Assembly (NCBI GenBank): GCA_051453625.1
Contig: JBOZIK010000001.1
Span: 110,837,302-110,865,595, forward strand
Length of the DNA stretch: 28,294 bases
From: Welwitschia mirabilis
Taxonomy: Eukaryota; Gnetophyta; Gnetopsida; Welwitschiales
Direction: 5' to 3'
How positions within the stretch are numbered: the stretch's first letter is position 1; each line of letters opens with the position of its first letter. Shown here one piece after another: positions 1-11,290 of the stretch. Position numbers and translations under genes: made by a program. Below the pieces are notes generated by a model. It searched no databases. It worked only from the letters and a program-made list of their open reading frames with translations, and was not told the origin of the DNA.

Positions 1-107
1 AGAGGGAGAGAGAGAGATAGAGAGAGAGAGAGGGGGAGGGGGGTGGAGGAAGGGAGGAAGGAAGAGGGAGAGGGAGAGAAAGAAGGAGAGGGAGAGGGAG
101 AAAAAAG
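1..107. repeat. GA-rich (purine) simple repeat
   Basis: Almost every base is A or G on the plus strand, with only two T interruptions (positions 18 and 44). The units vary between AG, AGGG and GAAGG, so this is a degenerate polypurine microsatellite rather than a clean dinucleotide repeat. It touches the left edge, so its true length is unknown. Such tracts are common in plant intergenic DNA and inside retrotransposons. Confidence 0.95.
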
Positions 108-1325
108 TAATAAGAATCACAATATTTTGTATCTAAGCTAAAAACATGATCACCATGATGTTCTACCACACTAGGATAAATTTTTTCAAGAGGGATCTTT
201 GGTAGTATTAGTAGCTATGGAAACTCCATTAAGGGATTAGTTGACCATGCTTTATAAGTCCTTACTCCTATAATAGTGATTGCACTCCTCTCATCATGGA
301 AATAATTATCACTTAGAGGCTATGGAATTAGTAATGTCCTTGGTATCATTAGAGGTATTACTTATTTTTATACTTATTGTGCATATATTACTCTTACATG
401 ATCATTTCAATTTTTTAGATTCTAGTGTGGTTTTGGAGTGTGAGTAGTTGAGTTCATTTCTAAGTAGCTTTTGATCTTATTATTGATTCAAAACATTTGA
501 TCTTATTATCATCATCGTAATCATTGCCTATTCAAGTAGTACTTTATAGAAGTCTTACATCATGTCATATATTATTAATCAGGTTATTTTATAAATTCTA
601 CTAAGGGATTTTTCTAGGTTAGGATTTAGTATAGGTAAATAATCTTCTTCATGTTCCTAGTTGTTTATTTTAATTTTATTTTATTTAGTATTTTTACTTA
701 GTATTTCAAAGTCATTTTCATATTTTTTCATCATAAAATTTAAGAACTTAAACATTTAGTAGCTTTTTTGTTATCATTTTTTCTTTTACTTAGGATTTCA
801 TCTATAGGAATTGGCCTTCTTTAGTACTTTTGACAAATGATTATGTACCTTTTATTTTCATTTATTTTTGAGTTTTAGCACATCCACTTGTTACTTTTAC
901 ATGCTTCTTAAGTTTGAACATATTTGATGATTTTTCTTAGCATCGTTTCTCTATACTTATGCATTATCATGATCTTATCCTTTTCTCTTGCCTTGAGTTC
1001 TTTCCACTTTTGACTCCTTTATCATGATTATTTTAATGAAGATTCTTTAATTTTATCCATATTTTAAACTTCATTATGACTTTTGTGGTTTTACTATTAT
1101 TATCATTGATTATCTAAACCTACCTGGACTTCATTATTTTGTCAAATCCTTCTTTTGTAATTGTCATCCCATATCTATTGTCCAGACGATGATGTGAATA
1201 ACTGTAGCTTTTTCTTATACTATTGCAATACAAGATGTATTAATTCACCTATAAGGGAGGATAGGATATATTTTTGAGATTTTTTTTAAGATATTAAGTA
1301 AAACTTTTAATTATGAGATCATTAT

Positions 1326-1359
1326 ATATCTATGTATATATATGTATATATATGTATGT
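1326..1359. repeat. TATG/TATA microsatellite
   Basis: Short alternating tract made of tatgtatata units repeated about three times. It lies directly before the 18-bp palindrome at 1361-1378. It is a simple low-complexity repeat with no implied function. Confidence 0.8.
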
Positions 1360-1360
1360 G

Positions 1361-1378
1361 ATGCACTATTTAGTGCAT
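1361..1378. repeat. 18-bp perfect palindrome
   Basis: The arms atgcacta (1361-1368) and tagtgcat (1371-1378) are exact reverse complements around a TT centre. The whole 18 bases read the same on both strands apart from the central pair. It lies in non-coding DNA of element A. A protein-binding site or chance are both possible. Confidence 0.7.
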
Positions 1379-1978
1379 GGTTTCATATTATTTATATGAT
1401 ATGCATTATGAACATTATTTAGTATGCCACAATAGAGCAATTACAAGACCTTTTTGTAGGTATTATCTAGAAGTCCATGGATAAGGGGAATAATGTTATG
1501 ATTATTTTTGATGTATTTACCTCTTGTAGATTGTACTAAAACTCACTGATTGATTTATACACATCATTTTAAGTTATCACCACTTTGATTATTCATATAT
1601 ATTATCATATTTTTAAGTTATCATGGTTATATTTGATGATGATTTTTGTGTATGACATGAAATATTTATTTCACAATGTAATTAATGTTTTAAGTGGATC
1701 CAACATAGGCTATAGTACTCTCATTTTTTTGATGATCATATTTATAAGAACTTAACTTTCATTTTAATTTATTGATCATATTGGTCCCACAATCATCTAG
1801 ATAATAGTCAGGATGATAGTACTATTGCACATGTTATAGAGGTAATACATTAGTTTACCAACTCTTGATATTTTATTCTATGCGATAAAAATTTTTAAAC
1901 TCAATTTATGTTTTTCTACTTATTGTTTATCTTAATTAATCTGGCTTATCACTTACTTTTTTAGGGTTTAATAAGGCT

Positions 1979-1991
1979 AAGAAAAGGGCTA
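1979..1991 (+). other. Polypurine tract of element A
   Basis: The tract aagaaaagggcta lies directly before the LTR start TGTTG at 1992. Plus-strand DNA synthesis of LTR retroelements is primed from such a tract just upstream of the 3' LTR. The equivalent site of element E (14252-14264) ends in the same gggcta before TGTT. This argues that the LTR at 1992 is a 3' LTR and not a solo LTR. Confidence 0.6.
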
Positions 1992-3202
1992 TGTTGTGAT
2001 GCAAAATTGTATGTTTTTGATGGGGTAGTTTGAGTTCTTTTGCATGATATTTAGATAAGTTTATATGGAATTATAATGATTATGAAGATTTAATGAAATG
2101 ATCACTAAAACATGTAATGATTGAAACATCTAGAGATATTTCAAGCACATTCTAATGCTTAGCATTTTGACAAGAAGATAAATGATGCAAGAGGCTTTTT
2201 AATCTTAGCTGAAAATATAGAAAAGCTTGTCATCCTATTTGTCGTCTCCATGACAATAAAGATGACAATGATGCTAACATGGACTAAAGCTATGAGGTTG
2301 ACTATGAGGTTGAAAACTAATGAATCATCTTCTATTATGGACGACATCCCTATAGTCATTCAGATAACAGGTAGGACAACTATTTTATATGAACAAATTG
2401 CATTATCTTTGTAATGGGGTCATCTACACCATATGGATTGCTAGGATTTCATCTCCAACTTCTAGGGTAATATCATTATTACCTTTACTCCCAATTTTAT
2501 CTTTTAACTAAAAGATCTTATAATGGAATGTTGAAGAACAAGAGATCCATTCGTAGATATATAAAGAAGTCTTCCTTCATGTTGGATTGTGTATCCTTCA
2601 TTAAGGTGCTATTGTTTTATAAGTAGATGCTCGATTCATTCATGATTAATGAAAAACTTGTTTACTTATTTTATGTTCATCTCTCTTATGGTTTACGTTG
2701 GTTATGATTTTTTAATAATTTCATAGTTGATCTAGATCATAAGAACAACCTTTATTAAGGTTAATAATATTAGTTTAGATCTTGCATTTCATGTGATATT
2801 ACATTCCCATAGTTGCATTGATCTACATTTTATTTGATGTGTCTTATAGCTTATGTTGGTTAGGATGAAGTGATAATTTTTCTAATTGATTTAATTTATA
2901 AGGGCTGATCTTAGTGATAATAAGATTGATAGTTAAATAGATTTATTTTTTGCATTTCATCTATAAGCATTACATTTGCATTCATCTTGCATTGTATTTT
3001 TGCATTATTTATTAATTTCATTTATTTTAAGGAAAAATCTAAGAATACTTGATTAAAATTAATTCTTTAACTTCTAGCCTAGTGCTTATAATGGATTATA
3101 ACTTTCATGTTAACTCTTATCTACACTAGTGTGTGTTTTGTGAAAGTATTTATGATTTATAAGATTTTCTAAAGGACTTAAATATTGCATAAATTTACAA
3201 CA
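1992..3202 (+). mobile_element. 3' LTR of element A (A/S family, about 1.21 kb)
   Basis: The block starts TGTTG and ends CAACA, a perfect 5-bp terminal inverted repeat of the TG...CA type. Its first 55 bases or so align with the solo LTR start at 18621, with shared tgttgtgat, tttgat-gggta and ttgagtt-ttttgca. Its last 340 bases or so align with 18858-19203, including the shared ttctttaa and attgcataaat stretches. A possible TATA box (tatataaa) lies at 2558-2565. The flanking five bases differ (ggcta before, tacta after), as expected when the left flank is internal element sequence. Reading frames inside it look like chance. Confidence 0.65.
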
Positions 3203-3940
3203 TACTAATCATATCATAGTCAAGTTATTCAAGCAAAATATGATGTCCCTACTATAATTTATTTGTCCAAACTAAATTGTCCTTGCTTCTTCCTCTTTTT
3301 AAATAGCATATAAAAAGGAGCTAATCACTAAGTGCAGACTCACTAGTATAGTGTGTGCCTTATTCTTTTTCATCACTATTATTCTTGCTATCATAGGTAA
3401 TGGATATATGGATGGTATAAAATGAGGAGGATGGATGTGATAATATGTGGCACTTCCTAGAAGGTCATTGAGAAGTCTTATGAGGACCTTCATAGGCCTA
3501 TCTTATTATACATGAGCATGTTTAAGGGTTGATGAATTTATTAAAGAAGTTGATGGTGGTGAACTCAGAAAAGAATGGTGGTGATGCTATGATAAGTGGT
3601 GAAGCATGGATAGGCTTTGGTTAAGATGGTGATGGAGGTGATGATGTGTGCAATGATAATGAGGAATGAGTGGAGATAATGGTTATGAAGGGTAACAAAT
3701 AAGAAGTTTGCAACATGACCATTGGAAGATAAGAAGCTCAATGTCTAAGATTTTTGAATCTATCTTGTACTATCCTTCTGATGGACCTAGACCTTATTTC
3801 TCCCCCTACACTCATGCCTATGTGGAAGCCTAATGATTTTCCTGTAATTATGCCTCATCTCTTAAAGACTCTAAAGAATAGTTATCTATTACTCTATTTG
3901 AGTTATATCCTATGCCTTGTGGAGCTAGAGGTCCTATTCT
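3203..3940. other. No gene recognised
   Basis: This stretch follows the LTR of element A. It contains short chance reading frames on both strands and a patch rich in GATG/GGTG triplets at about 3540-3690, but I see no domain, LTR end or repeat family. It may be the pre-insertion target DNA of element A or the 3' flank of the decayed frame at 3941-4940. Confidence 0.5.
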
Positions 3941-4940
3941 TTTAATTCTTCTTCTGAGTATGTCCATGTGAAAGTTTCCATGGATTTTTAACTTCTTACT
4001 AGTGCTTTGCCTTCACTAGCTATGGATGTATTCTTTTTCAACCTTAATAGATTATAATCAATTTTTAAAATCATATTTTTAATTTCTTTCAATTCCTTCT
4101 TAACAGATGATGAACTATGGGTAGCTGTGAAGTATGATCTTTGAAACTATGATGACCTTTTACTTGTGCCCTTACCTAGTGACATTGGTACTTTCTATTT
4201 TTTACTAAATTCAGCTAGAGGTTCTTCAGATAGATGAGGTTTACCTGAGGTACTGATATGCTAGCATTACTAATAATTAAGCTAATTAAATAAGGGTTAC
4301 TTAAGGTTTAATCCTTGTGAAATAAATAATAATGTTCATGCACAAGATAAATTCCAAATTAGTTTTTAAACTAGTAAGAAGACAACATACAACAAAAGTC
4401 TACATAGGGTTATAGTAACTAAAACTATCATCCCTAACTAGAATATTATAGAATGTAATAAAAATAAGTATAAATGCATCTAGAATAATGTGTTTATGTT
4501 CTATATTTTCATAAAAATTCATCCCAGAGTATCTAAACAAAATATTTCTCATAGATCTCCATGACACATTTATAGAAAATGAGGTGAAAATTTCCTAAAA
4601 TGAATGGACATATAGCTGTGAGTGCTTAGGATCATCAATGTCAAGAATTGAATTGATAAAACTGAGAGTAAGATGTAATGAAGTACCTCTAACTTATGTT
4701 TGAAATGCCCTAATGCTATCATCAATTTTGTGAACATTATCATATAATTCCCTTACCGCTAGGTCTAGAGTATCTTGATCTAATTTTATAATCATCTCTC
4801 ACTAATCTGAGAGAATTTTGCCACTAGCTAATCTTTCCTCTATTTTTGGAAGCTAAGCATTCTTTTTGTAATTATTGAGTTTCTTATCTGTGTTCTATAC
4901 CTTTGTCCAACTACCTCATGATAAAACTAAGACTTATATT
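3941..4940 (-). pseudogene. Decayed 'putative plant transposon protein'-like frame
   Basis: One minus-strand frame runs from about 4940 to 4288 with roughly five separate stop sites in over 210 codons, far fewer than expected by chance in such A+T-rich DNA. After a frameshift near 4235 it continues to about 3941. Visible in order: VRELYDN, VRGTSLHLT followed by FINSILDI, a SWRSM patch, then HIILDAFILIF, and a Lys/Glu/Leu-rich tail (KKELKEIKNMILKID) that could form a short coiled coil. The order REFY / VRG / IN-LLG / LLYAI-TGK / charged tail is what I know from the plant transposon-protein domain family (Pfam Transposase_32), often found near Ty3/gypsy elements. The match is by eye. The function of that family is not established, and this copy cannot make an intact protein. 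Confidence 0.45.
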
Positions 4941-4999
4941 AAGATATTTCTGGATATATAACTAGTTCCTTACCTTCTAAGGTACTAATAGACTTTATT

Positions 5000-5715
5000 C
5001 TAATTGTTTTTAAAAAAATATATGAAAATCTAAAGAAAAAAATAGTAATGTAAAAGAATCACTGAAAATAAGCTTCTGTCAAAAAAAATAGTACATGCTT
5101 CTACCTACTGTGAAGATGTCTCTAAATGGAAGATATATTTATAGAGAAATATAAGAGAAACAACCTTGAAAAGTGCTTTGAGAGGAACACCTATCAAGTT
5201 TAAGGATTAAAAATGATATATGGTGGTTCATTTTATGATTAAATAGGTTAAAACCCTAGCTTTTTAGCATGGCTTTAGTTTTTGCAATAGTACTTAAAAG
5301 ACATTTACCTACTAAAAGACATCTAAAGAATGAAAAGTGGATGTTTACTTCATGAAAAACATCTATTATTAAAAATTTTACAAACCATTTTTCATTCTTC
5401 AAAGATGTCTACTAGTTTGAAGATATATATTTTAAAAATATTAAAAAGTATACCTAACTTTAAAGAGGTCTGTAATATTAAGGATGCTTGCTTCAAAGAT
5501 GTTTATAAATCTAAAGATGTCTTTCTAATAGATGTATATAAAACTAGAGATGTCTACCCTAAAAAATATGAAAACATTGAAAAACTCTATGACTAATATT
5601 AAGTTAACAAAATCACTTTGAAAAATTATAGTAACATGCATAGAATTTAACTTTTGCAATGTCTAAATATAATCTCAAATCATAAAATCATACAAAGTGG
5701 AGTTGAGATTTAAAA
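5000..5715 (-). mobile_element. Candidate 3' LTR and 3' UTR of copia element B
   Basis: This zone follows the end of the RNase H frame of element B on the minus strand. It contains AGATGTCT-type motifs near 5114, 5402, 5515 and 5551, related AGACATCT/AACATCT copies near 5297 and 5357, and a good minus-strand TATA box (tataaatata, about 5130-5140). The same motif recurs at 11530-11945 on the other side of B, as paired LTRs would show. I could not align the two zones convincingly end to end and could not place TG/CA termini, so boundaries are approximate. The open frame at 5330-5596 (plus) is only a by-product of the repeats. Confidence 0.35.
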
Positions 5716-6230
5716 GATCTTATCTAATAACTTATCTAATTGTGTAAGGAGTAATTCTAAATTCCTACATAATTTTATAAATCTTTTAGTAATTAAATAT
5801 TTTGAAAATATATCAGCATGTTGATCATTGATACTGATATATTACATCATGATATCCTTGTTTTGAATGTGCTCTCTAAGGAAGTGATGCTTGATCTTAC
5901 CATGCTTAGTTCTAGAATGCTATATTGAATTTTTAAGATGTTGATGATCTTTTTTTATCATAATATATGAGAATACTTTCCATGGAGAGTCCAAAATCTT
6001 TCAACACTTACTTCATCCATAGTAGCTGTGCATAACAACTTTTAGCAGTAATGTATTTGGCCTCAGTGGTTAAAGTGTAATTAAGTTTTTTTTTTCTACT
6101 CTAAGAAATTAAACATTATTCAAGTAAGAAGTAGATTTCACTTATGCTTCTTCTATCATCTTTACATATTACCCAATTTGCATTATGATATCCAACTAGA
6201 TTAAGACAGGTTCCTGTGAGTACCAAAGGC
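5716..6230 (-). pseudogene. Copia B RNase H and pol C-terminus (decayed)
   Basis: Reading from 6230 down, the minus strand shows a GYHNANW patch where copia RNase H normally has a GYSDADW-type motif, so the catalytic Asp is lost. Then come CKDDRR, a LTTEAKYI patch matching the LSTAEAEY-type helix, and near the end an ADIFSK patch before a stop close to 5716. That last motif is the usual end of the copia polyprotein. Several stops and frame changes interrupt it. RNase H would remove the RNA strand of the RNA:DNA hybrid; this copy is not functional. Confidence 0.8.
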
Positions 6231-7160
6231 CACAGTTACTAGTATTCTTCAAATAATAATAAAATCTTTTAACAACTCTAAGATATGATTTTGTAGAATT
6301 AGTTTGATAATGAGTACATATTAGTACACTCAAAATAATATCCATTTTACTTGTAGTAAGATATAATAAACTACCAATTATATCTCTATATATATTTTGA
6401 TTAACTTTTTCACAATTCTCATCTTTTTCCAATTTTGTGCTTTGATTCATTGAAATTTTTTTGGCTTTGCAATTCTGTAAGCCATATTTGACTAAAATTT
6501 TTTTGACATATTTTATTTATAAAATAAAAGTACCTACCTTACATTTCATAACTTGTATCGCCAAGAAGTTGCTTCTCTCTCCCATGAGACTCATTTCAAA
6601 TTCATATTGCATTATCTTAGCAATCTTCTTAGATAATAATTTCTTAGTGGCCCTAAAAATAATATCATCTACATATATTTGAATCATTGTAAAATCCTTA
6701 GCATATATTTTTATAAATAATGTAACATTTGATGTACCTCTTTTAAAACCATTTTAATAAGATGACCTGATAATTTCTCATACCAAGCTCTAAGTGATTA
6801 TTTAAGATCATAAAGAGCCTTCTTCAATTTATAGACATAGTTTGATTTGTGATAATTTGTAAGAAATTTTGATTATTTAACATACATTTGTTTTTAAAGA
6901 ATACCATTTAGAAAGGCACTTTTAACATTTATTTAGTAGAGTTTAAATCCTTTGATACAAGCAAAGGCTAAAAGCATGATTATTGATTCCATATGTGTTA
7001 TGGATGCAAAGGTATTTTTAAAGTTAATGCCTTTTTATTGATTGTATCCTTTGGCTACTAATCTTACTTTATTTTTAATTACATTATCATGTTCGTCTAT
7101 CTTATTTCTGAAAACCTAATTAGTACCAATAACAAGTTTGTTGAATGGTCTAGGTGCCAG
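6190..7160 (-). pseudogene. Copia B reverse transcriptase (decayed, YVDD kept)
   Basis: The minus strand shows the copia RT series: a VKSAFLNG patch (about 6920-6945), a YKLKKALYDLK patch (about 6810-6840), and an intact YVDD catalytic motif at 6664-6675, followed by a FEMSLMGE patch. The stretch 6196-6450 stays open for 84 codons and holds the thumb/connection part (YRDIIGSLLYLTTSKMDI). Stops and frameshifts elsewhere prevent a full product. RT copies element RNA to DNA in virus-like particles. The neighbouring integrase lies upstream on the same strand, the order expected for Ty1/copia (IN before RT) and opposite to Ty3/gypsy. Confidence 0.88.
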
Positions 7161-7462
7161 TTTCCAAACATTATGTCTTTCAAATTGATTAATCTATTTT
7201 TGCTTTAGAAGCATCTAATATTTATAATACTTAACTTATTTGAATATTTTAGGTTTAACTTGTGAAATATAAGCTATAAAACCATAAAGTTCCTTAGTAT
7301 AACTTCTTGTTTAAATACCTTCATAAGGACTACCTATTATGTTACTAGTAGAGTGACTTCTTTTTAGTCTAATCATGTTTAAAGGAATTTTTTATCTATA
7401 TCTTCATTGTTCTCCTCCTCACTATCTAATTGTATTTAAGGATGGATAGATGATTGATCAAT

Positions 7463-8340
7463 CTACATAGGAATGTAATCATCTTGCATATATATAGAAG
7501 TTGAGTTAGTATCACTTATTTTAACATTTATAGTTTCCTCAACTACATGGATTCTATTATTGTACACCCTATATGCTTTACAGACTATGGAATATGCTAG
7601 GAAAATGCCATCATCAACTTTTGAATCAAGCTTCTTTAACTTATTCTTTTCATTCAAAATAAAACACTTTAACCTAACGATGTAAAAATAACTCATAAAT
7701 TGTTTCTTACTAGATCCTAACTCATATGAAGTTTCAGAAGTGAATGATCTTACTAAAACTTGATTTGAAATATGGCATGCTACATTGATGGCTTCTACTC
7801 AAAAAAAGATAAAACACCTATTTATCGTTCATCATTGTCCTGATCATGTCATTAAGAAATCTATTCTTTCTTTTAAGTACTTCCTCTTGTTGGGGGATTA
7901 TTAGTGTAGAGAATTCATGGGGAATACTAAACTATTCATAGAACTCTTTGAACCTTACATTTTTGAATTTCATACCATTATCTCTTCTCATCATCTTGAT
8001 CTTATATCCTTTTTAATTCTATAACTTAGTACATAGATTAGAGAAAACATTAAATTATTTATCCATATGTGCAAGGAAGGATACCCATGTAAAATGAAAA
8101 TAATCATCTACAACAATTCAATAATACCTTTTCTTACTAAGACTTTATGTAGAAGAGGGATCAATAATCTTAATGTATAAAATATGTAAAGGACATTGAC
8201 TAGAAATAGTATCTTTCTTATCAAATCTTATGGTTATTTGCTTTTCTTTTTGACATGCTTCATAAACTTGATTATTAATGCCTTTTAACTTAGGAATTCC
8301 TCTTACCATTTCTTTTGTAGACACGATTTTGAGCAAGCCT
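7463..8340 (-). pseudogene. Copia B GAG-pre-integrase and integrase (decayed)
   Basis: From 8336 down the minus strand has a YEACQKEKQ patch of the GAG-pre-integrase zinc region, then integrase core motifs: VDDYFHFTW (about 8090), RRDNGMKF (second catalytic Asp kept), and PQQEEVLKRK, where the usual NG.-ER motif holding the third catalytic Glu has changed. The C-terminal part, 7696-7463, is an open 77-codon frame with the post-core series ending in KVDDGIFLAYS and an acidic tail. Frame changes occur near 7700 and 8140. Integrase would insert element cDNA into the host genome. The order relative to RT marks this as copia. Confidence 0.82.
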
Positions 8341-8689
8341 TTGTTTACATGTATAGGCTTTCTATGTTAAAGCTTTGTTTTACCCATTATGACTAATAAA
8401 CACTTGGTTTCCTTATTAGAGATATCTTATAGAGTAGTAATATAGACATCTGCTTTTCTAATATCAGTAAATAAAACTTTTGTTAAATAAAACTTTTATT
8501 TAAAATAATAAAAAATTACACCACATAATTAACTAACACTTAAAAGATTATATAGCAAACCTTCTATAAAGAACACATCTTTTCTCTCTAGTATATTACC
8601 TCCTTTAATAATTTCAATAGCTTTAATGCGTACTTTTGTGTTATCTTCAAAAGTGACCACTTATTTATTTTATTCTACCAAGGTGGTAT

Positions 8690-8840
8690 CACTAGATTTA
8701 TCTTTAGTCATATGCCTTGAACATTCACTATCAACATACCAAGCATGCTTATTTACTGATCTTAGTGTGATCTATGCTAAAAATACTTGATTTAGTTTTG
8801 GAACCCATACTTTCTTTGATTTACCTTGCATAAAACATTA
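8690..8840 (-). pseudogene. Copia B aspartic protease start (DSG changed to DSE)
   Basis: On the minus strand a VWVPK linker (about 8800) precedes a WYVDSECSRHM patch. In copia proteases this is WYLDSGCSRHM, with DSG as the catalytic triplet. Here the triplet at 8724-8732 reads D-S-E, so the Gly is replaced. The VWVPK linker ahead of the protease is typical of the SIRE/Maximus type as I know it. The remainder of the protease is not readable. Confidence 0.8.
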
Positions 8841-10537
8841 TACCATTCTTATAGGCCTTTTGGCATTGTTAATGTAGTATTTATTTTTGAATTTTATTAG
8901 ATAATTATATTGATAATGACCTTGTTTATGGTAATAATAACAAATAATATTGTTTATAAATACCAAATGCCTATACCTTGGTTTGTAATTATATTTGTAA
9001 ACTAGGAGGCTGAAGTGATAGTGCTTAATTATAAGCCAAACCACTTTTGTCATTTGAACTTATACATTGCTCAAGAATGATATTTAATGTTTCCTTTCCT
9101 TGGAGAAAGTTTTCATTAATTTTATTTAAGTCTAAAAGTTCTTGGCTTACATTCTCCATGTTACATGTTAGTTCACTAATCTTAGCTTTAAAACTCAAGT
9201 TTTTAGATGATAATTTTTTACAAGAATTCTTTTCTTATTCATAAGCTAACTCACAAGAATGAGGTTTTTTTCTTTTTTTTTTTCATTTAGGCCATACTTT
9301 TTGCAATTTAATGAATTCATTAAACTTTAAATCATACCTTTATTAAAGGTTTGTACCTATTTCATTTGCACTTTCTAATTTAGAATCTTCTTATCTCTCA
9401 TTATTTTCCTCTTAGATGTGTACAATGGCCATGTGTGAAGGATGGACTTTTTCATCATTAGATGTTTCTACCTCTATTGCATCTTTATCATCATTCTATT
9501 TCATGAAGAAATATTTTCTTTTATTTTGCTCTTTCTTTTATGCTTTTTCCTACATTCTCTTAAAACTAGGACATTTCATGGCTATGTGTCCTCATCGTCT
9601 ACATACCCAACATTCTATCTTGGAAATATATGACCTAGAAGAAAATGAAGAATTATTAGAATTCTTACCTTTAGACTTATCTCTAACTTAAAATCTAGAT
9701 GATTTTTTAAAGTCCACTTTTTTGTTATCCTTATGTGAAGGAAGTCTTTTAACCCTTCTTGTAATGAGAGCACATTTTTCATCTACATCATCCTTAGAGT
9801 TATTTCCTTTTTATTCTTCCTTTGTGTTTTCTTTAAAAATTTATACTGTACTTTTACTAGCCTTAAGAGTAATGGGTCTCTCTTTTAAGACATCATATTG
9901 AATGAAATTCATTTTGTAAACTATTATAGCACTTTGTAGTTCTTCAATATTCATGGAGTTGAAATTTCTTAATTCTTTCATGGCTGCTGTCTTCAGCCTA
10001 TATTATAGAGTTAAAGATCTAACTACCTTTTGTATTCTCATGGCATTTCTAAACCTTTGTCAATGCCATGTATAGTAGTCAAAATTTTCTAGAGTCTTGT
10101 GAAATACTCATGAATTCTCTTTCCATTATTCATTTTGAGATTTAAGACTAGTTTATCCATAAAAGAAGTTTTGATTGCTTAATAACAAACTTCCTTACAT
10201 ACATCCCTACTAGAATGTTCCATATCTCTTATAACATTTTACATCAAGCTCTTCTATTGAACTCCTCCATTATAATAGTTGAATAAAGAGCATTCTTAGA
10301 TTTATAATCATACATGAAGGAAGATTTTTATTATCTTTCCAATGTTTCTTTGGCTTGATTTGTGTGATAGTATTCCTTAAAGATCTATTATGGTTTTTAT
10401 AGGTTTTGTGTATTCTTCTTCTATGCTTTGCTGAATCTAAAACTTATAAGACTATAATTATACTACATTCTCATCTTAAAATAAACATAGTTAGTTCTAT
10501 CAAAGAGCAAAGATCTAATAGATGGCATTCCTTTCAT
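8841..10537 (-). pseudogene. Copia B gag with two zinc-knuckle remnants
   Basis: A candidate start codon at 10535-10537 opens MPSIRSLLFDRTNY, matching the conserved start of copia gag (a PLFDG-NY-W-type motif). A downstream EELQSAI patch (about 9930) fits the middle of the capsid region. A CX2CX4HX4C zinc knuckle lies at 9571-9612 with a stop inside its second spacer. A second knuckle-like patch near 8915-8945 keeps C and H but has two Cys changed to Tyr. Two knuckles flanking a long charged region agree with SIRE/Maximus-type gag. Gag would form virus-like particles and bind RNA. Many stops and frameshifts make it non-functional. Confidence 0.75.
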
Positions 10538-11290
10538 AGTTTACTCAAGAAAGTTACTTCTTTTCATAACTACCTACTCAAATATCACTCAAGGATCATT
10601 GAACTCAGAGGGGAGGGGCAAATGCTTTTACTAATAAATGAATTTCATTAAAAGCAAACTTAAAAAGCTATATAATGAATACTTTATCAAGATAATGTGG
10701 TTCCCTAACCTAGATACATCCACACATAAAGGATGCTTTCTCTTATACCTTTGGATATTCTTAACCTAAAAAGAATAATGCTTTTGGAGTACCACCAACC
10801 TTACATACAAAGATGAAATACTCATTACAAGGTAGCAAACTCTTCCTCCTAAGGATAACCAATCAACACAATACCAAAAATGTACACACAAGCACAAATC
10901 ACAACATGAGATACTCCTCATAAGGTAACATAACATTCTCAAACTCTTCCCCTTAAGAAAAAAATGACCAATACAATAACATAACATGCTCAAAAGCACT
11001 TACAAAGAACATCCATATAAGGATTGTCTTATAATATGAAATCCTCGTAAGGGATCCTTTAGTTTTAATAATAGAAGAATGGATTATATAAGAGTATTTA
11101 AGAATATAATAGTCTAAGAGTATGAGTCCCAATAAATAAATGATAAAAAATGCAACAATAAGTCTAAATGATGAGTCTTTGAAGAATAGCTTGTGTTCCT
11201 TATTGTTGTCATCACCATAGGAGCTAAAAAATGATGCAATATTATAAAATATAATGAACAAAAGATCTAGTTACTTGAAAGTTCTTTGTA
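10538..11290 (-). other. Leader of copia B with a degenerate repeat
   Basis: This is the region upstream of B gag on the minus strand. I could not find a clear tRNA primer binding site. It contains an imperfect repeated unit, described separately. The open frames at 10766-10999 and 10953-11261 (minus) are hydrophobic and without recognisable domains; they lie in repeat-rich non-coding DNA and I take them as chance. Confidence 0.45.
10812..11060. repeat. Imperfect repeat, two full units and one fragment
   Basis: Unit one (10812-10875) and unit two (10906-10980) share the series gat-gatactc, aaggta-ca, aactcttcc-c-taag, then caat-acaata. A shorter third copy (about 11034-11060) keeps atgaaatcctcgtaagg. 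The spacing is about 95-130 bases. It probably arose by duplication in the leader or LTR edge of element B. Confidence 0.6.

Larger units (their letters stand above)
108..1978 (+). mobile_element. Internal 3' region of LTR element A, non-coding
   Basis: No reading frame of useful length and no recognisable retroelement domain occurs here. I assign it to element A only because it runs directly into a polypurine tract and an LTR start at 1992. The last 60 bases or so resemble the bases before the LTR of element E at 14265: both carry a cttactt-ttagg-ttaa-aa-gctaag series. Several Ty3/gypsy lineages have a long non-coding stretch between pol and the 3' LTR, which would fit, but the left boundary is outside the window. 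Confidence 0.35.

Noticed and set aside
5330-5596. Plus-strand 88-codon frame with repeated KD-V/D-V-K patches
   Set aside because: The apparent protein repeat is just the AGATGTCT DNA repeat translated; it sits in a putative LTR.
9416-9691. Plus-strand 91-codon frame rich in Phe/Ser/Leu
   Set aside because: It is the complement of the copia B gag and its zinc knuckle (9571-9612, minus).
10606-10619. Plus-strand purine tract gaggggagggg as a polypurine tract
   Set aside because: It lies at the start of minus-strand gag of B, with no LTR start after it; orientation and position are wrong.
10953-11261. Minus-strand 102-codon open frame with hydrophobic stretches
   Set aside because: It lies in the repeat-bearing leader/LTR region of copia B, has no known domain, and overlaps another frame; A+T-rich DNA gives hydrophobic chance frames.
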